Position numbers and translations under genes: made by a program. From assembly GCA_000711775.1 (NCBI GenBank), contig ARYC01001555.1, positions 1-64,000 on the forward strand: 64,000 bases of DNA, in the 5' to 3' direction. Below, piece after piece: positions 44,146-55,906 of this stretch. Each line of letters begins with the position of its first letter. The first letter of the stretch is position 1. Source of the stretch: Oxytricha trifallax. Its lineage: Eukaryota; Ciliophora; Spirotrichea; Sporadotrichida; Oxytrichidae. The notes under the pieces are model-generated. The model did no database searches. It was not told the origin of the DNA and saw only the letters and a program-made list of their open reading frames with translations.

Positions 44146-45702
44146 ATGAATTTAACAAGCAACAGTGAGAAATTACAAGAACCGGAACATTATTATAAGC
44201 CAATATAAAATTAATCAAATTATTAAGACAATAATTAAATTGGATTTTCAAATTATTATAGCTAAAATAAAATATAATCAAATGTCATTTAAACTAAGAT
44301 AAATTGTTTTTTAGTACTCTTTATAAAATACTTTTAAATATATTACTATATAAACTTTATATATTTGTTTACTAATAAACACTATTTTTATAATAATAAA
44401 TCGAAATCATGAATCTGAAATAGTAGAAGCAACAGTAAAAGTTTTAAAATTAAAATGAGAGTAAGCATTAACTTATTAATAAAAATCAACTAAAAAACAT
44501 GAATGAATCTATAGATGATCACACATATGACCAAGAGCGGTTTAATAGTTTCAATAAGATGAAGAATCACAATTTTTAATAAAATTATTATGAATTTTAT
44601 AGTTAAATAGTAAATTTAAGCACATTTTTTAGTAATTTTTACTTAAATTTTGATCAAGAGCAAGAGTATCAAAGGTTTTATCAAAACAAAAATGAGTGTC
44701 CTGGAGTCCATGAATTTAATGATGATTATAGAGACTGAAAGAGCAAAGAAATCGATTAGAGCAAGGTAACTAATAGAAGACAAAGTAGAGACAGAATCTG
44801 TGATCGATCTAATATTCCTAAATACAAATGATATGAACAATATCATTACCTATTTAAAAAAATGAGTTTTCTATTGTATATTTTTGCACAATAATGAGAT
44901 TGAAATGAATTATCACGAGACTTCCCCGTTGTATGGTCAGAGTTTAAGCGACTTGACCACTCCCCTTGTAGCCAAGAAAGGCTTTATTCACTAAGGATCA
45001 CACCCCAATTGCTAATATGGATATTCTGGAATGAATTAAAATTATGCCAAAACAGGGGGAGTAGGAAAGTATGCCACTTTTAATGACAGCGAGTACTTCT
45101 AAGTTCAACAACACTATTTTAATATAAATTGTATAACTAAAGTAAGGATAACATAAACATGAGTCATTGACAAAAATTCAAGGATGTTGAAAACCCTCTA
45201 AATCCAAGAGATTCATAAAGGTTAGATTATTAAATGCTTTATAATGGATTATTTTTAATAAATTTTATACATAAATTGAAATTCAAATGAGTCTTCTAGC
45301 CATTGCATTAGGAGTTAGTCCTAAAACCTGCAAAAACTATTTAAGTTAATCGTAGTCATGATTATAACTTTTGCAATTTTCTTAACTTTCTACCAGTACG
45401 ACTACTTCATTAACCTTTTGCTTGATCTCTTCCAAACTGTAAGTGTTTAACACCATAAACATCATCGATAAATGTGACAAATTTTTACTTAAAATTCTTA
45501 TGCAATAATACTTTATTTAGGTTGCTGTTGACCCACTGACATCATTCTACTATATTTGGTTGATATACTTCTTTTCAATTATATTTCTGCTGCCCACGGT
45601 TTACTTAACAATCGGAGTTGGCTGGGCTTATAAAAGGCTTTACGATAACTTTTTTTGTAAGTGTGATTTATATTATTAATGATTGCTTTAGAGAGTATAA
45701 TT
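44146..45702 (+). CDS. VTT-domain (TMEM41/TMEM64-like) membrane protein, first half of a scrambled gene
   Basis: ATG 44146 begins an Asn/Gln/Ser/Tyr-rich cytoplasmic region (about 44146-45230) with several AT-rich interruptions. The first membrane helix, VMIITFAIFLTFYQYDYF, lies near 45360. An 82-nt GT-AG intron (45439-45520) is followed by AVDPLTSFYYIWLIYF and FLLPTVYLTIGVGWAYKRLY, which fit the start of a VTT (SNARE-associated Golgi) domain. A 35-nt intron at 45657-45691 runs into the 16-bp segment TTTAGAGAGTATAATT (45687-45702). The reading frame then continues only on the opposite strand at 47005. VTT proteins are ER/Golgi lipid scramblases or related transporters; that role is inferred. 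Confidence 0.8.
45687..45702 (+). other. Inversion pointer, plus-strand copy (16 bp)
   Basis: TTTAGAGAGTATAATT, identical to the minus-strand segment at 47005-46990. It covers the last bases of the 35-nt intron (TTTAG) and the first coding bases of the next exon. Confidence 0.85.
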
Positions 45703-45868
45703 ATGAAACCAAAATAAAGCAATAGAATATCATTATTTTCTTAATATGTAAGTTTTAAAGAATTAATAGAAAATTAATAAATTTATTTGATCTAATCTAA
45801 AACTAAATTCTCTCAAAAATTAATGAACTAATATTTTATATAATCATCGAAAAGAATAGTAATATATC

Positions 45869-47005
45869 TCATTTATCATTTTAAAAGCATAAGTATTTGT
45901 TTTTTTCTTTATCAAAACTAACTTGATCTATTTCTATCAACACTGAAGTCATCTCTGCTTCTGTATTTTTAATTCTACTATAAACTAGTTTCTGAGTTTC
46001 TCTATTTGAATCTTGATTTCTCTTCATTTTGAAAATCACTCCCGCTTCCTTCTCTTTTTCTCTTAAAATATCATTTAATATTTACCAGTATTTAAAAATG
46101 GATATAGTATATGTAAATAGTTTAATACATCTCTACTGAGTGTTACTTCTTATTTCTCGGGAATATGCGAGTGTGGCAGCTACCAAACTGAAATCTCTAT
46201 CCACTATATCCTCTTCTGGGTTTTCGTGATTGATTTCGAATTCATTCATTTCATCATAGCTTCTATTTTATAAGTATAAGTGATTCCCGTAAATATAGTG
46301 TTATTATTTTACTAAATAAGTATAGATTATATAATAAGCTTCTACCATGAGTAGATGACTCATTCATATTCATTTGCTGTCTGACTGATTCTTTCGCACT
46401 TTGTGAAACTTTATAGAGACCATAAATTGCAATAGCAAAACCCAGACACATAAAAGTAAATCTTTCGACCTTAGTTGCCATGCTGTCACTGTTTTCTGGA
46501 TCGCTATCTCTTAAAAAAAATTACTAATAAAGAACTTACGTTTAATTGAATAATAATTTTACATGAATACTAAATAATCTCCAGTAATCTCGGAGATATT
46601 TTAGAGCAGACTGCCAACATAGGCCCAGAATAAGTTTGGCAAGAGCATTCCCAAAATTCCAATAGCAAATTGCATGAGAGACACTTGAGTCAACCCAAAT
46701 AGATAGCAGAGCAAAGAATATGGAATAAGTGAAAATTACATGAAAAATACAAATCTGCACCCTTCTTTCTTTATAGCTTATTATACACTCACAAATATGT
46801 TAAAGATAAAAAATCAACTAATAATTCACAAATCTATTAATGATTAAATATGCAATAGTTGTAAGCTTGGTAATTGGGGTATCGCTTAGATATGAATTCA
46901 GTAAATTACGTTCTGAAAACATATCTGCTCAGAAGAAATGCTAATATTGCTGAAGTTGTCATGCAAAATGTACTCACAAGCGAACTGTAAATTATACTCT
47001 CTAAA
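45869..47005 (-). CDS. VTT-domain membrane protein, second half, inverted
   Basis: This half starts at the same 16-bp segment (plus coordinates 46990-47005) and continues the frame of the plus-strand half. Segments in order: SIIYSSLVSTFCMTTSAILA, FLLSRYVFRTQFTEFISKRY, then after an interruption (~46750-46860) PYSLLCYLFGLTQVSLMQFA and IGILGMLLPNLFWAYVGSLL. These are the conserved Pro/Gly-rich core of VTT domains. A further interruption near 46510-46590 leads to VERFTFMCLGFAIAIYGLYK (last helix). The IES at 46266-46344 precedes an acidic tail and a helical C-terminus ending at TGA 45869-45871. The order within this half is normal for the minus strand; only orientation relative to the first half is reversed. 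Confidence 0.82.
46266..46344 (-). other. IES, pointer TAGAAGCT (minus strand), 79 bp
   Basis: On the minus strand TAGAAGCT lies at 46344-46337 and 46265-46258. Excision joins ESSTHGR to SYDEMNEFEINHENPEE. Confidence 0.82.
46990..47005 (-). other. Inversion pointer, minus-strand copy (16 bp)
   Basis: Reverse complement of 45687-45702. Joining the two copies by inversion gives DNFF-Q-SIIYSSLVST in one frame. Confidence 0.85.
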
Positions 47006-47198
47006 ATTTGATACTCATAATTAAATTTAATTATGATAAAATGCATACATGCTGACTTAATTGGATAAGTAAATTATTAAACAAATAAACACTCTAATCA
47101 ATTATAATTAAATATTGTAATTAATTTATAAAACAGGGATTCCTAAAACTATCAAACTAACATTATACTTTTTAACGAAAAAATAATCCCATAATAAC

Positions 47199-48066
47199 AT
47201 GTTTGAGCTGTACACAATAGTAGACGAAGTAATTTTGTAGCCAGGGGAATTATCAGATTTCAATCTCACTCTAGAGAATAAAATCAAAGCCAGACTTTTA
47301 AATAAGGTAAGTGTAACTTGCACTGTAGATATATTAATTTGATAAAAATAATCATTATACAATGAAAAACATAATCTTATTGGCACTAACTTTACAGGTA
47401 TTAGCAAATGAGGGAATATGCGTGGCAATAAAATCAATAAAAGTACTTGAAAAAATTATCGTAGTAGGCGAGGGGTCTGTGCAATGTAAAGTAGAAACTA
47501 ATCTTGTGATATTCAGGCCTATTGTCAGTGAAATTTTAAATGCAAAAATCACTCTTCAAAATGAATATGGAATATTTGGGGTGGTAGGATGTGCTCCTGT
47601 TTTTATTCCTTCAGAAAATCTCATTAAACCATCTTTTTAGTAAGTTAAAATTGCATATCCCTAGTAGCAATTGTTACAATTTAGCCAAAATGATTAATAG
47701 ATTTATTCATGAATTTTATAGTGACACCTTGGAAAAGAAATGGCTCTGGAGATATTACGATGAGTCTTTGAAACAAGACCACGATATGTATTTCCAAGAT
47801 GGGCAGACAATCCGCTTTCGAGTGAAGGAATTGAATTTCACTAAAGACTACCAAAATAGAATAAAACAGCAACAAAACTACGCTCTGCAGATGAATTAAG
47901 AACAAAATTAACAAGCAATTGGTGACACTGATTAAAATGAGAGTGGGCTGTTTATACAGAATCATTTCGTTGTGGTAAGTAAAATCAAAAGATATTATGA
48001 TTAAACAAAATAATTATATAGGGGTCCTGCGAGGAATCTTGCTTAGGTATGACATCATGGTGGTGA
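47199..48066 (+). CDS. POLR3H: RNA polymerase III subunit RPC8 (POLR3H/RPC25), 215 residues
   Basis: ATG 47199 (MFELYTIVDEVILQP) to TGA 48064-48066. Introns are 47307-47397, 47640-47721 and 47975-48021, all GT-AG; exons of 108, 242, 253 and 45 nt sum to 648 nt. No IES is needed. Family landmarks: the N-terminal tip (LTLENKIKARLLNKVLANEG, ICVAIKSIKVLEK), the OB part (FRPIVSEILNAKI, GVVGCAPVFIPSENL), WLWRYYDE, DMYFQDGQTIRFRVKELNF and the diagnostic C-terminus LGMTSWW. RPC8 with RPC9 forms the stalk of RNA polymerase III, which binds nascent RNA and supports initiation. The length matches the family. Confidence 0.95.
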
Positions 48067-48255
48067 GTAGAAAAGTCACAGATTATAAATAATCACCAAG
48101 TATTTAATTAAAAGTGAAAGTTATCACTAGTAAAATGAAAAATAAATGCTTAATTTAATAAATATTGCTATTATTAATATTATTTCATTAGATAAATGAT
48201 ATTATCATTTGAATATGATATTTTAAATTCACATTGTTTCAGAGTTAATAAAAAT

Positions 48256-48787
48256 CTTGGGGGGGGAAAGTTTCCTGCACCGGTTTATTATAAAAAAAAA
48301 TATTTAGGTTAGTTTCCTGCACTAAATTTTTTTTCATTTTTAGAATTTGATTTTTATCACATTTATCAACAAAATTTTTTACTAATTTTTTTATATATTA
48401 TTACTTAATCTATTCTTCAATTAATCAATATCTTTATTAACATGGAATCTAATCACCATCCAAGCAAGGATAAAATTTATCCACTATATAGATTCCATCT
48501 GATATTAGAAGATTTCTGTATCTCAACCATAATATTGTTCTCTCTGTACTGATGAAATTCCAAATATTTTATTCAAATGTTGTTAAAATTCTAATTATTT
48601 CTTTCAATGGTATATAATATTAGATAATGTTTAACACTATGTTTTCATGCGGTTCGTATATGATATAAAAAATATCTTAAAATTTATGGATTGTAAAAAA
48701 ATTTTTATTGTTAAACTTATGAAATTTTAAATATAAAAAAAGTGCAGGAAACTATCACGAGTGCAGGAAACTTTCCCCCCCCCAAAA
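48256..48787. repeat. G-run-ended dispersed repeat, copy 2
   Basis: Left end TCTTGGGGGGGGAAAG then TTTCCTGCACC; right end GTGCAGGAAACTTTCCCCCCCC. The flanking TTAATAAA is also inverted. An internal extra copy of TTTCCTGCAC or GTGCAGGAAAC sits near each end. The interior is similar to copy 1. Confidence 0.75.
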
Positions 48788-48973
48788 TCTTTATTAAAAT
48801 ATGCTAAAGAAAATATTCGAAATAATTTTAATTAAAAAAATCTCATAAACACCTTAACTTTTCAATCCTATTTTAATTAGAAATTTATGAATAGGATTCT
48901 ATATGACATTTATAAATAGATTATATTAATAAATTTTGCTTTTTATAACAATCAATCTTAAATTATATTAAAA

Positions 48974-51900
48974 ATGAGTCAAACTTAAAAAGATCAAACA
49001 TAAACTGCCGCAGTTAGCTCCTCATAAAATTACAATTAAAATACAGGCAACTTGACGACTGTAGAATAGACCAAAAACAATCACTTCTTTCCAACGAGCA
49101 TAAATAACTAGGAATTGCAATCTATTAATTCTCAGAAGTATTAATCTATATAAGCATAGAATAAATAAGGTTTGACTAGTATTAACAGAACATAATCTCC
49201 AAACAACAATAATGGAATACTTTATTTTAATTAATTGTAAATTAACTTTAGGATATTATGGGAACAATATAATTAATCTTAAAATTTTAAGAGCTAAATT
49301 TTTATAAAGTTAAAATAAATACAGACATAAAAACAGTTTAAGGAAAGAGTTTCTCCGAATCATGGAAACTCAAAACAATCGCATCTATTGTGAACCAATT
49401 AACTCATCAATAGTTCAAACTCAAGAAACAATCAATTAAATTCTCAAAACTTGACATAGCAGTATTCTTCATAGACCTAAAACCCTAAATTTGTATCTCC
49501 GTTTTTAAGCGGATTAGGATCAAATAATAACGGAGGAGGAAGCTAAATTCACAATAATTTTGGAAATAATAATTTAGTTGGGCTTGGAGGAGGAGGTTCA
49601 TTTATAGCAGTGAGCAATATAGGCACAGGGTTGTCTACAGGAAATCTGTATAATCCCACTTCAATGACTGAAAATTAAACTGCTTAAAATAACAAATTCT
49701 TACCAAGAAAGAAGAAATCAGTTGCCAATAACTTCTTAATCCAAGCTTAAATCAATCAAACAAACAATAGCTAAAATTTGTTACAAGTTCAATCCTCTAT
49801 ACCCTAAATATAGAGTAAATATTAACAGTAAAATCAAATAGTTCCAGGAAATATTCTCCCCATGATGACTCCTTAATCTACAGTCAGTAATTAACTTCAA
49901 AATCTAATGAGCTTATCACCTGCTAAAATTGATGATATAAAGACTAGTAAGTCTACATCTAATAAAGCGTTTTTATAAGGAAGTTTATAATAAACTCAAC
50001 CACTTAGTCTGCAGTCCACAGGTGGACTTCAATTATCTGCAGATGATTAGTAGAAAAGAAATATCTTAGGAAATGGTAATTTCCTGAATTCATACACGAA
50101 ACATTTGCAGAAAGGTTCGAATAGCACAAGAAACGGTTAAATGGAAGTAGGCACTATGTTATCAAGGTTTGGGAAATCTAATTTTGAAACTTAAAAAGAC
50201 AATAATCATCAAGCGGATTAAAGATCACAAAGCTAGATTCACAACTCCTCAAGTCTCTCTTCTAATTAATTAATCGACAGCATGACAAACAATAATCACA
50301 TTAATCAATTACCTCAGTAAAACAACATTAGAAGCTTGTTACAGAGCAAACTATAGCAGCATTAACGAAACTAAAATTTTTTAAAGAAATCAAGAAATTC
50401 AGCTGATATGTACAGCAGTTAAAAAGTGCCAGGAAACCCTGGCTACTCGTAAAGTTTAGCTGGTGGAAATCAAGGAGGGTCTAATTATTTCAGTTTGAAA
50501 ACAAAATCCTCAAGAAACTAAAACTTGAATAAATTTGAAACAAACCCAATTAACTATAATAGCTAGGGCCGTAGTTCAGAAGGGAAATTGTTTTAGAGTT
50601 TAAGAAATGATTTATCATGCATTGAGCAGGAAAGTATGCTACTCGCTAACTATGAACCTGCTAAGTTTTCAAATAAGAGAAATGGAATTATTACCGCATA
50701 TGGAGCGAACACAAATTAAGGGATAATAAGGTAAGAATCACAATTAATCAAGGGATTTTTTAATAGGAATTACAATGAAGATAGAGTGGCAATAATATTA
50801 AACATAATGAAGCCTAAGAGTAAGGAAGGTAAAGTTGATTATTGGCCAAAATGTTCGTTTTTTGGAATCTACGATGGCCATGGAGGAAATTAGTGTGCAG
50901 AATTTCTTAGAGATTATCTTCATCAATTTGTAATTAGTTTTTTATTTTTCTTAATTTATTTTTAGATAATTAAAGATGATAATTTCCCCTAATATCCATT
51001 GAAAGCAATCAGAAACGGTTTTAGAGAAGCAGAAAAGTTATTCTTAGAATTTGCTGAAAAATAAGAAGAGGAAGTTGGCGATATAGATCGTTCAGGGTCA
51101 TGTGCAATTGTCGTCATTATAATTGATGAAGTTTGTTACGTTGCTAATACTGGAGACAGTAGGGCAATAATGTCTGTAGATGGCGGTGAGAAAATTTATG
51201 GACTCTCCATAGATCATAAGCCTACAGAAGAAAATGAAATGAAAAGAATTACTGAGAATGGTGGGAAAATCTATCAGAATTCAAGTGTTATTCCAGGTAC
51301 AGCACCAGGTATGAAAGGCTAGTAGTAAATTATATATGGACCACATAGGGTATTTCCTGGTAGACTATCTGTGAGTAGGACCTTTGGAGATATAGAAGCA
51401 AAGATAGAAAAGTATGAAGGAAACCCAAAAGTTGTTATAGCAGAACCTGACATCGTGGCTTTTAAAATTAAGAACAACTTTGACTATATTATTATTGGAT
51501 GTGATGGAATTTTCGACAAAATAGAAAGCAACGAGTGCATTCATTTGATATGGCAAAGTATTCAACAGTAAAATTCGAATGAGAACTCAGAAGCTATTAG
51601 TAATAATGATGTTCACAAATAATGTGGGCTCGGGGTTGATGCAATCTTAAAAACCGCGGCTTTGAGAAAAGGTTGTGATAATTTAACAGCAGTTATTGTT
51701 GCGTTTGACAACACTAATTAGTTAATTAGACTTTTAAGTCTGAAAATATATTTATTAATCATAAAAAAGTTATTGAAATATACAGATATTTTAAGCAATA
51801 AAAATAAATATATTGATTATGGATTGACAACTTCGATACTTTAATTTAGCAATATAAATCAACTAACAATCGAGATTTCATTTAAGAAGAGGACATTGAA

Positions 51901-52338
51901 GAAATAATTTTAGACCCAATCCCTGAGGAGCAAGACATGCAATTAATCTTCAATGAATTATCTTCTCATTCCTCCCCTAAAAGAGAAGACTACATGCTTT
52001 ACTTGTAAAATAATGGACTCGATAATTTGAATGATAATGACTAAGTTTTGCTGTCTCCAGACGACCTTGTGAAAAAAGCTTAAATTTTGCAGAAAGCATA
52101 GCATTTATATGGTTAATTGAAGATACCCACAAACAACATGTTAAGTGAAATATCTGAGGAGGATGATACGTCAATTGTCTCAGATAGAAATGGAATAACT
52201 ACTGGGTTTAAAAGAAGCAAGAAGAACTCTAAGAAACCTTCACTTTAAATGTCTAAGTAAAAAGCTTAATAAATAATGAATTATTTCTCAAATTTGATTA
52301 AATAGGGAAAATAAAGATAAATCATAAAATAACATTGA
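48974..52338 (+). CDS. PP2C-type protein phosphatase with long disordered N-terminus
   Basis: ATG 48974 opens ~570 codons of Gln/Asn/Ser/Gly-rich disordered sequence (GGGSQIHNNFGNNN; GLGGGGSFIAV), interrupted by a probable IES at 49212-49361. The catalytic domain begins at YGANTNQGIIR (~50700). A 36-nt GT-AG intron is followed by NYNEDRVAI, KCSFFGIYDGHGGNQCAEFL, a second short intron, SGSCAIVVI, YVANTGDSRAIMS, GRLSVSRTFGDIEAK, YIIIGCDGIFDKIE and CDNLTAVIVAFDN. These are the metal-binding Asp/Gly motifs of PP2C Mn/Mg-dependent Ser/Thr phosphatases. An acidic C-terminal extension and basic tail end at TGA 52336-52338; an AT-rich interruption lies near 51725-51860. An in-frame TGA near 49404-49406 is unexplained. 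Confidence 0.88.
49212..49361 (+). other. Probable IES, pointer ATGGAA, 150 bp
   Basis: ATGGAA at 49212-49217 and 49362-49367 in the same phase; excision joins SPNNNNG to NSKQS. A TGA ~37 nt downstream remains, so another small interruption must follow. Confidence 0.6.
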
Positions 52339-52592
52339 AAAGTCTATCATTGTAAATTTTCATTGTAATAAACTTTAAATAAATTAAATTAAGCAGTCAA
52401 AGAAAATTCAGTGGGTTTACTAGAGATCTAAATTAATTTAAATTAGCAATTCCAATTTTTATTATGATTACCTCTTAAAATTCCTTTAAAAATCAACAAA
52501 TTTTTTTAATATTTTTACACCATAAATTTATTTTTATTGTATTTCTTCATTTGCCTGTATTTCTTTAATAGCAAGTAAACTTGAATTTAGGC

Positions 52593-54249
52593 ATGATTGA
52601 ATAAGATGACACAACTACAGATAGTTCAGATTCAATCGCAAATTCAACAAAACCTTCAAATCATATATAAAAAAAATAATATAAAATTATAATTCACAAA
52701 AAATCATAAATTAATAAAATACTAAAGTTAATTTTTACTTATATCCAATAAAAACTGCTTTATTTTACAAGAAAAACTTTTTGTTTGTATTTTTTTTACT
52801 ATAAAAGAGTCTAATTGCTAATAAAGTTTCATAAAGCTTTGATTAATTGTAAATATGAAAATTGAAATTACATTTCTATTTTAAGTAATTTCTGTTATAA
52901 ATTAATTGTTTTAAATGTGTACAAGCCTTCTAATCAGTAGTTACTTATTATTTATTATTTAAATAAAGTAATTTTAGCAATTATACATTTTTTCAATGAA
53001 CTTTACAATTTGTTTGGATTTTATACCATTTAAATCAATAAGATGATGCTCCAGATATTTAAATAATCTAACCAAGCTCAGTAAGAATCTCACAGCAATT
53101 CAATAACCGTTAAAAAGCTTAAGATTAAATAAATAGCATAAACAACCAGGCCTTCCAACATGACTATTAAATCAACCCCCAAATCCCCTCAGTTATAAAT
53201 ACAAATTTAGAATCTGTACCATAGAAGGTGCTGACTCCAAACTAAACAAATAAATTAAAAGCATAAAAATAGATGTCCAGAAATGGGTTAAGAGCAGCAA
53301 TTTCACTTAAATCTTAAACTTAAAATGTGTAATAACTGCTTGATAATTTGAATTTTGGAGGTGATGGGAATAGTATGTAAAAATACGGAGGCAATAGCTC
53401 ATAAATGGGTCATATTTAGAATTTGTCATAGACCTAGAATATTGTAAGGCCAACTTCAGGAAACAAAAAACGTGCTTCAACTTCTAATGGGTTTACATAA
53501 TCGCAAATACTTAAAGAAAAGTTTGCAAATACTTAATAAATCAATAATTTGATATCTATGAATAAATTCAATAAATTTATTAAAAGTTATTAGGTCTATA
53601 ACAAAAATTAAAATAAAAAGTAAGATTGGTACAAATACGTTTTCCTTTCGAAATATTAAAATTATTTTTATTATCTACATATACTAATCAAATGCACCCA
53701 CCGCAATTCCAAAGAAAGCCTTCTTAAGACAATTACTAAACAGGCAACCATCAATAAAAATCAACTTCAGCTGACTTCAAACGAAAAAATAGTAATTACG
53801 GAAATTCAAATTACAGCACAATTCAGCATCAAAATTAAGGTGCAGCTAATTACACATAGCAACATCAATTCAACACTTAAAACTATCAGAAAGTGCAAAA
53901 GATACAGCTTAGCACTTAAATTGCTTCATAAAACTTGAATAATATTCAATAAGCTTACTTGAAAAAGTTAAGTGGGTCGTCTTCATTAGGAAGTCAGCCC
54001 CGTGCCAGTGTCAGTGGCTAGAGTATGAAATAATAAAATTTGTAATAAACTACATCTGGAATATACTCTAATAAAATATAGAAATGGTAATAGTTTTAGT
54101 AGGTCAAAAATGAAAATAATGGCTAAGGATAATTGAATTTATTATATTAGGTTTTATTTTTAAAAGAATTAGGGCTATTTTAAATACTTTAAATAGAAAA
54201 GCTAAAAATATAAATTAATTGCCAGTTGAAAGTCCATGATATTCGATGA
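52593..54249 (+). CDS. Disordered Gln/Asn/Ser-rich protein, unknown function
   Basis: ATG 52593 (MIEQDD) joins through the 437-bp IES with a 10-bp pointer to APDIQIIQPSSVRISQQFNN. The frame continues to ~53530 with patches such as LRAAISLKSQ, LLDNLNFGGDGNS, IVRPTSGNKKRASTSNG and FTQSQILKEKFANTQQ. An AT-rich interruption covers ~53540-53690. The sequence then resumes with MHPPQFQRKPSQ and NYGNSNYSTIQHQ; a Ser-rich KKLSGSSSLGSQPRA lies near 53970. The frame stays open to TGA 54247-54249, but the last ~200 nt are AT-rich and may not be coding. There is no folded domain I recognise. It is possibly a separate gene, or part of the preceding phosphatase gene in the somatic nucleus. Confidence 0.65.
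52600..53036 (+). other. IES, pointer AATAAGATGA, 437 bp
   Basis: The 10-bp repeat AATAAGATGA occurs at 52600-52609 and 53037-53046 in the same codon phase. Excision joins MIEQDD to APDIQIIQPSS. Confidence 0.8.
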
Positions 54250-55480
54250 CCTAATTATAAGAAAGTTTATGATGATTCGTACAATATAATACTATAATAT
54301 TTCAAGGGACCAAAATTTTTACCTAATTTTATTTTTAGAATTTATTGGTAAATTGAATAAAACTTGGGCATTATAAATTTTCATTAAATTAAATATAGAG
54401 ATAACTTTAGCATTTTTAATGAGGTTGTTAACATTTTGATTACTTTTTTTGAATAACATTTATCGTTTCTAAATTAATTTCTTATTCTTACGATATGTTT
54501 ATATTGTCAACTTTTTGCAAAAGATAATTTAAATTTATAGTGGCATTTTTTTGTAAATATTTAGACTCTGATATATTTAAGAATACTTTCAATTATATGC
54601 CTTTAATACTGATACATCTTTTCTTAAGATTTTAATAAAAAAAGAACATTCGTTACTTTTTAAAGTTTTTTTATTTTTTAAAAAAAATCAAAATAATTAA
54701 GCTATTTGCATTTTTTAACTTTCATTTAAATTATATTATAATGCTAAATAGATGGCCCTATAATTTAATTTTATTTTTATAATAAAAATCTTTAACAATG
54801 AAACAACTTTGATTTAACATTATGATTATTAATTATATCTATATTTAAGCATTTTATAATAAACTAAGCCTCTAATACTATATTAATATTTATAATAAAT
54901 ATTAATATAGTATAAGAGGAAAATATGTATTTTGAAGTGAGACTATAATTGCAATATATAAATAGAACATAGATATATAGAGATTGAATATTAGATATAT
55001 GAGAATGAGAGAGAATGAGATTAATATTTTCTATATATTTTCCAATTATTATTAAAAGAAATATAAAAATTTTAAATAAATTTGCTTAATTTAATAATTT
55101 AACATTATTATGCAATATTATTACCTAATTAAAGATCAACTAATACCTAACTTATATAATAGTCACTTGATTTAATTCATATAAAATATACTCTTGCTTA
55201 ATATACTGTCATTAGCAATTATACTAATTTATTTTAATTCAAAAATATATTTATATGAATTTGATGAGCTCTAAGTCAACTTATGCTAACTGATTTTATG
55301 AAATTTTATCAACATTTTAATAATCTTAGGTTCATATTTTTGCAATCTACTTAGTATTATTCAATAAGCTTACCAACTATAATTTTATCACATAAATTTG
55401 ATAAATAAAATAAATAATAATAATGTGAAATATATAGATTTTTACACAAACTGGTCCTGCTTGATATTGAATTTTAGGAT
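54250..55480. other. AT-rich gene-free region
   Basis: No coding segment supported. It contains a GAGA-type microsatellite near 55000 and the hairpin at 54869-54919. Confidence 0.5.
54869..54919. repeat. Short AT-rich hairpin
   Basis: CCTCTAATACTATATTAATA pairs with its near-complement ending AGTATAAGAGG; stem ~23 bp, loop ~5, one mismatch. It could be a tiny foldback remnant or a chance AT palindrome. Confidence 0.6.
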
Positions 55481-55906
55481 TGGGGGGGGGGTTTCCTCTC
55501 AAAAGCACCCGACACGAAGTCTTCTGATTCTAACATACAGATTTATATTATTTAAGCAATTATTATAAAAGTAATGTTATATAAAAGTCAGTTTCAATTA
55601 CCTTAACCCTCTATAAAACAAATATATTCAAATATAATTTCAAGGTTTATATTTATTAATTATCTCTTTGTATATTAAAACAATGTTAAATTAATTGTTT
55701 TAAATCAGTAATTAATGAGATTTTCATAAAATATTTGAAAAATTTATAAAGTTAGAAAATGTATTGGCTTTTAAAAATGATTAATTATATCATTATTGAT
55801 TATAAATATTTTGAGAAATTCATAAAAAATTATATATTTTATGTGGCAGGAAACTCCCCTTTGGGTATCATATAGCATTTATGTTGCAAGAAGCTTACCC
55901 CCCCCA
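55481..55906. repeat. G-run-ended dispersed repeat, copy 3 (diverged)
   Basis: Left end TGGGGGGGGGGTTTCCT; right part GTGGCAGGAAACTCCCC, and further out GTTGCAAGAAGCTTACCCCCCC. The terminal motifs match copies 1 and 2; interior similarity is not evident. Confidence 0.55.
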
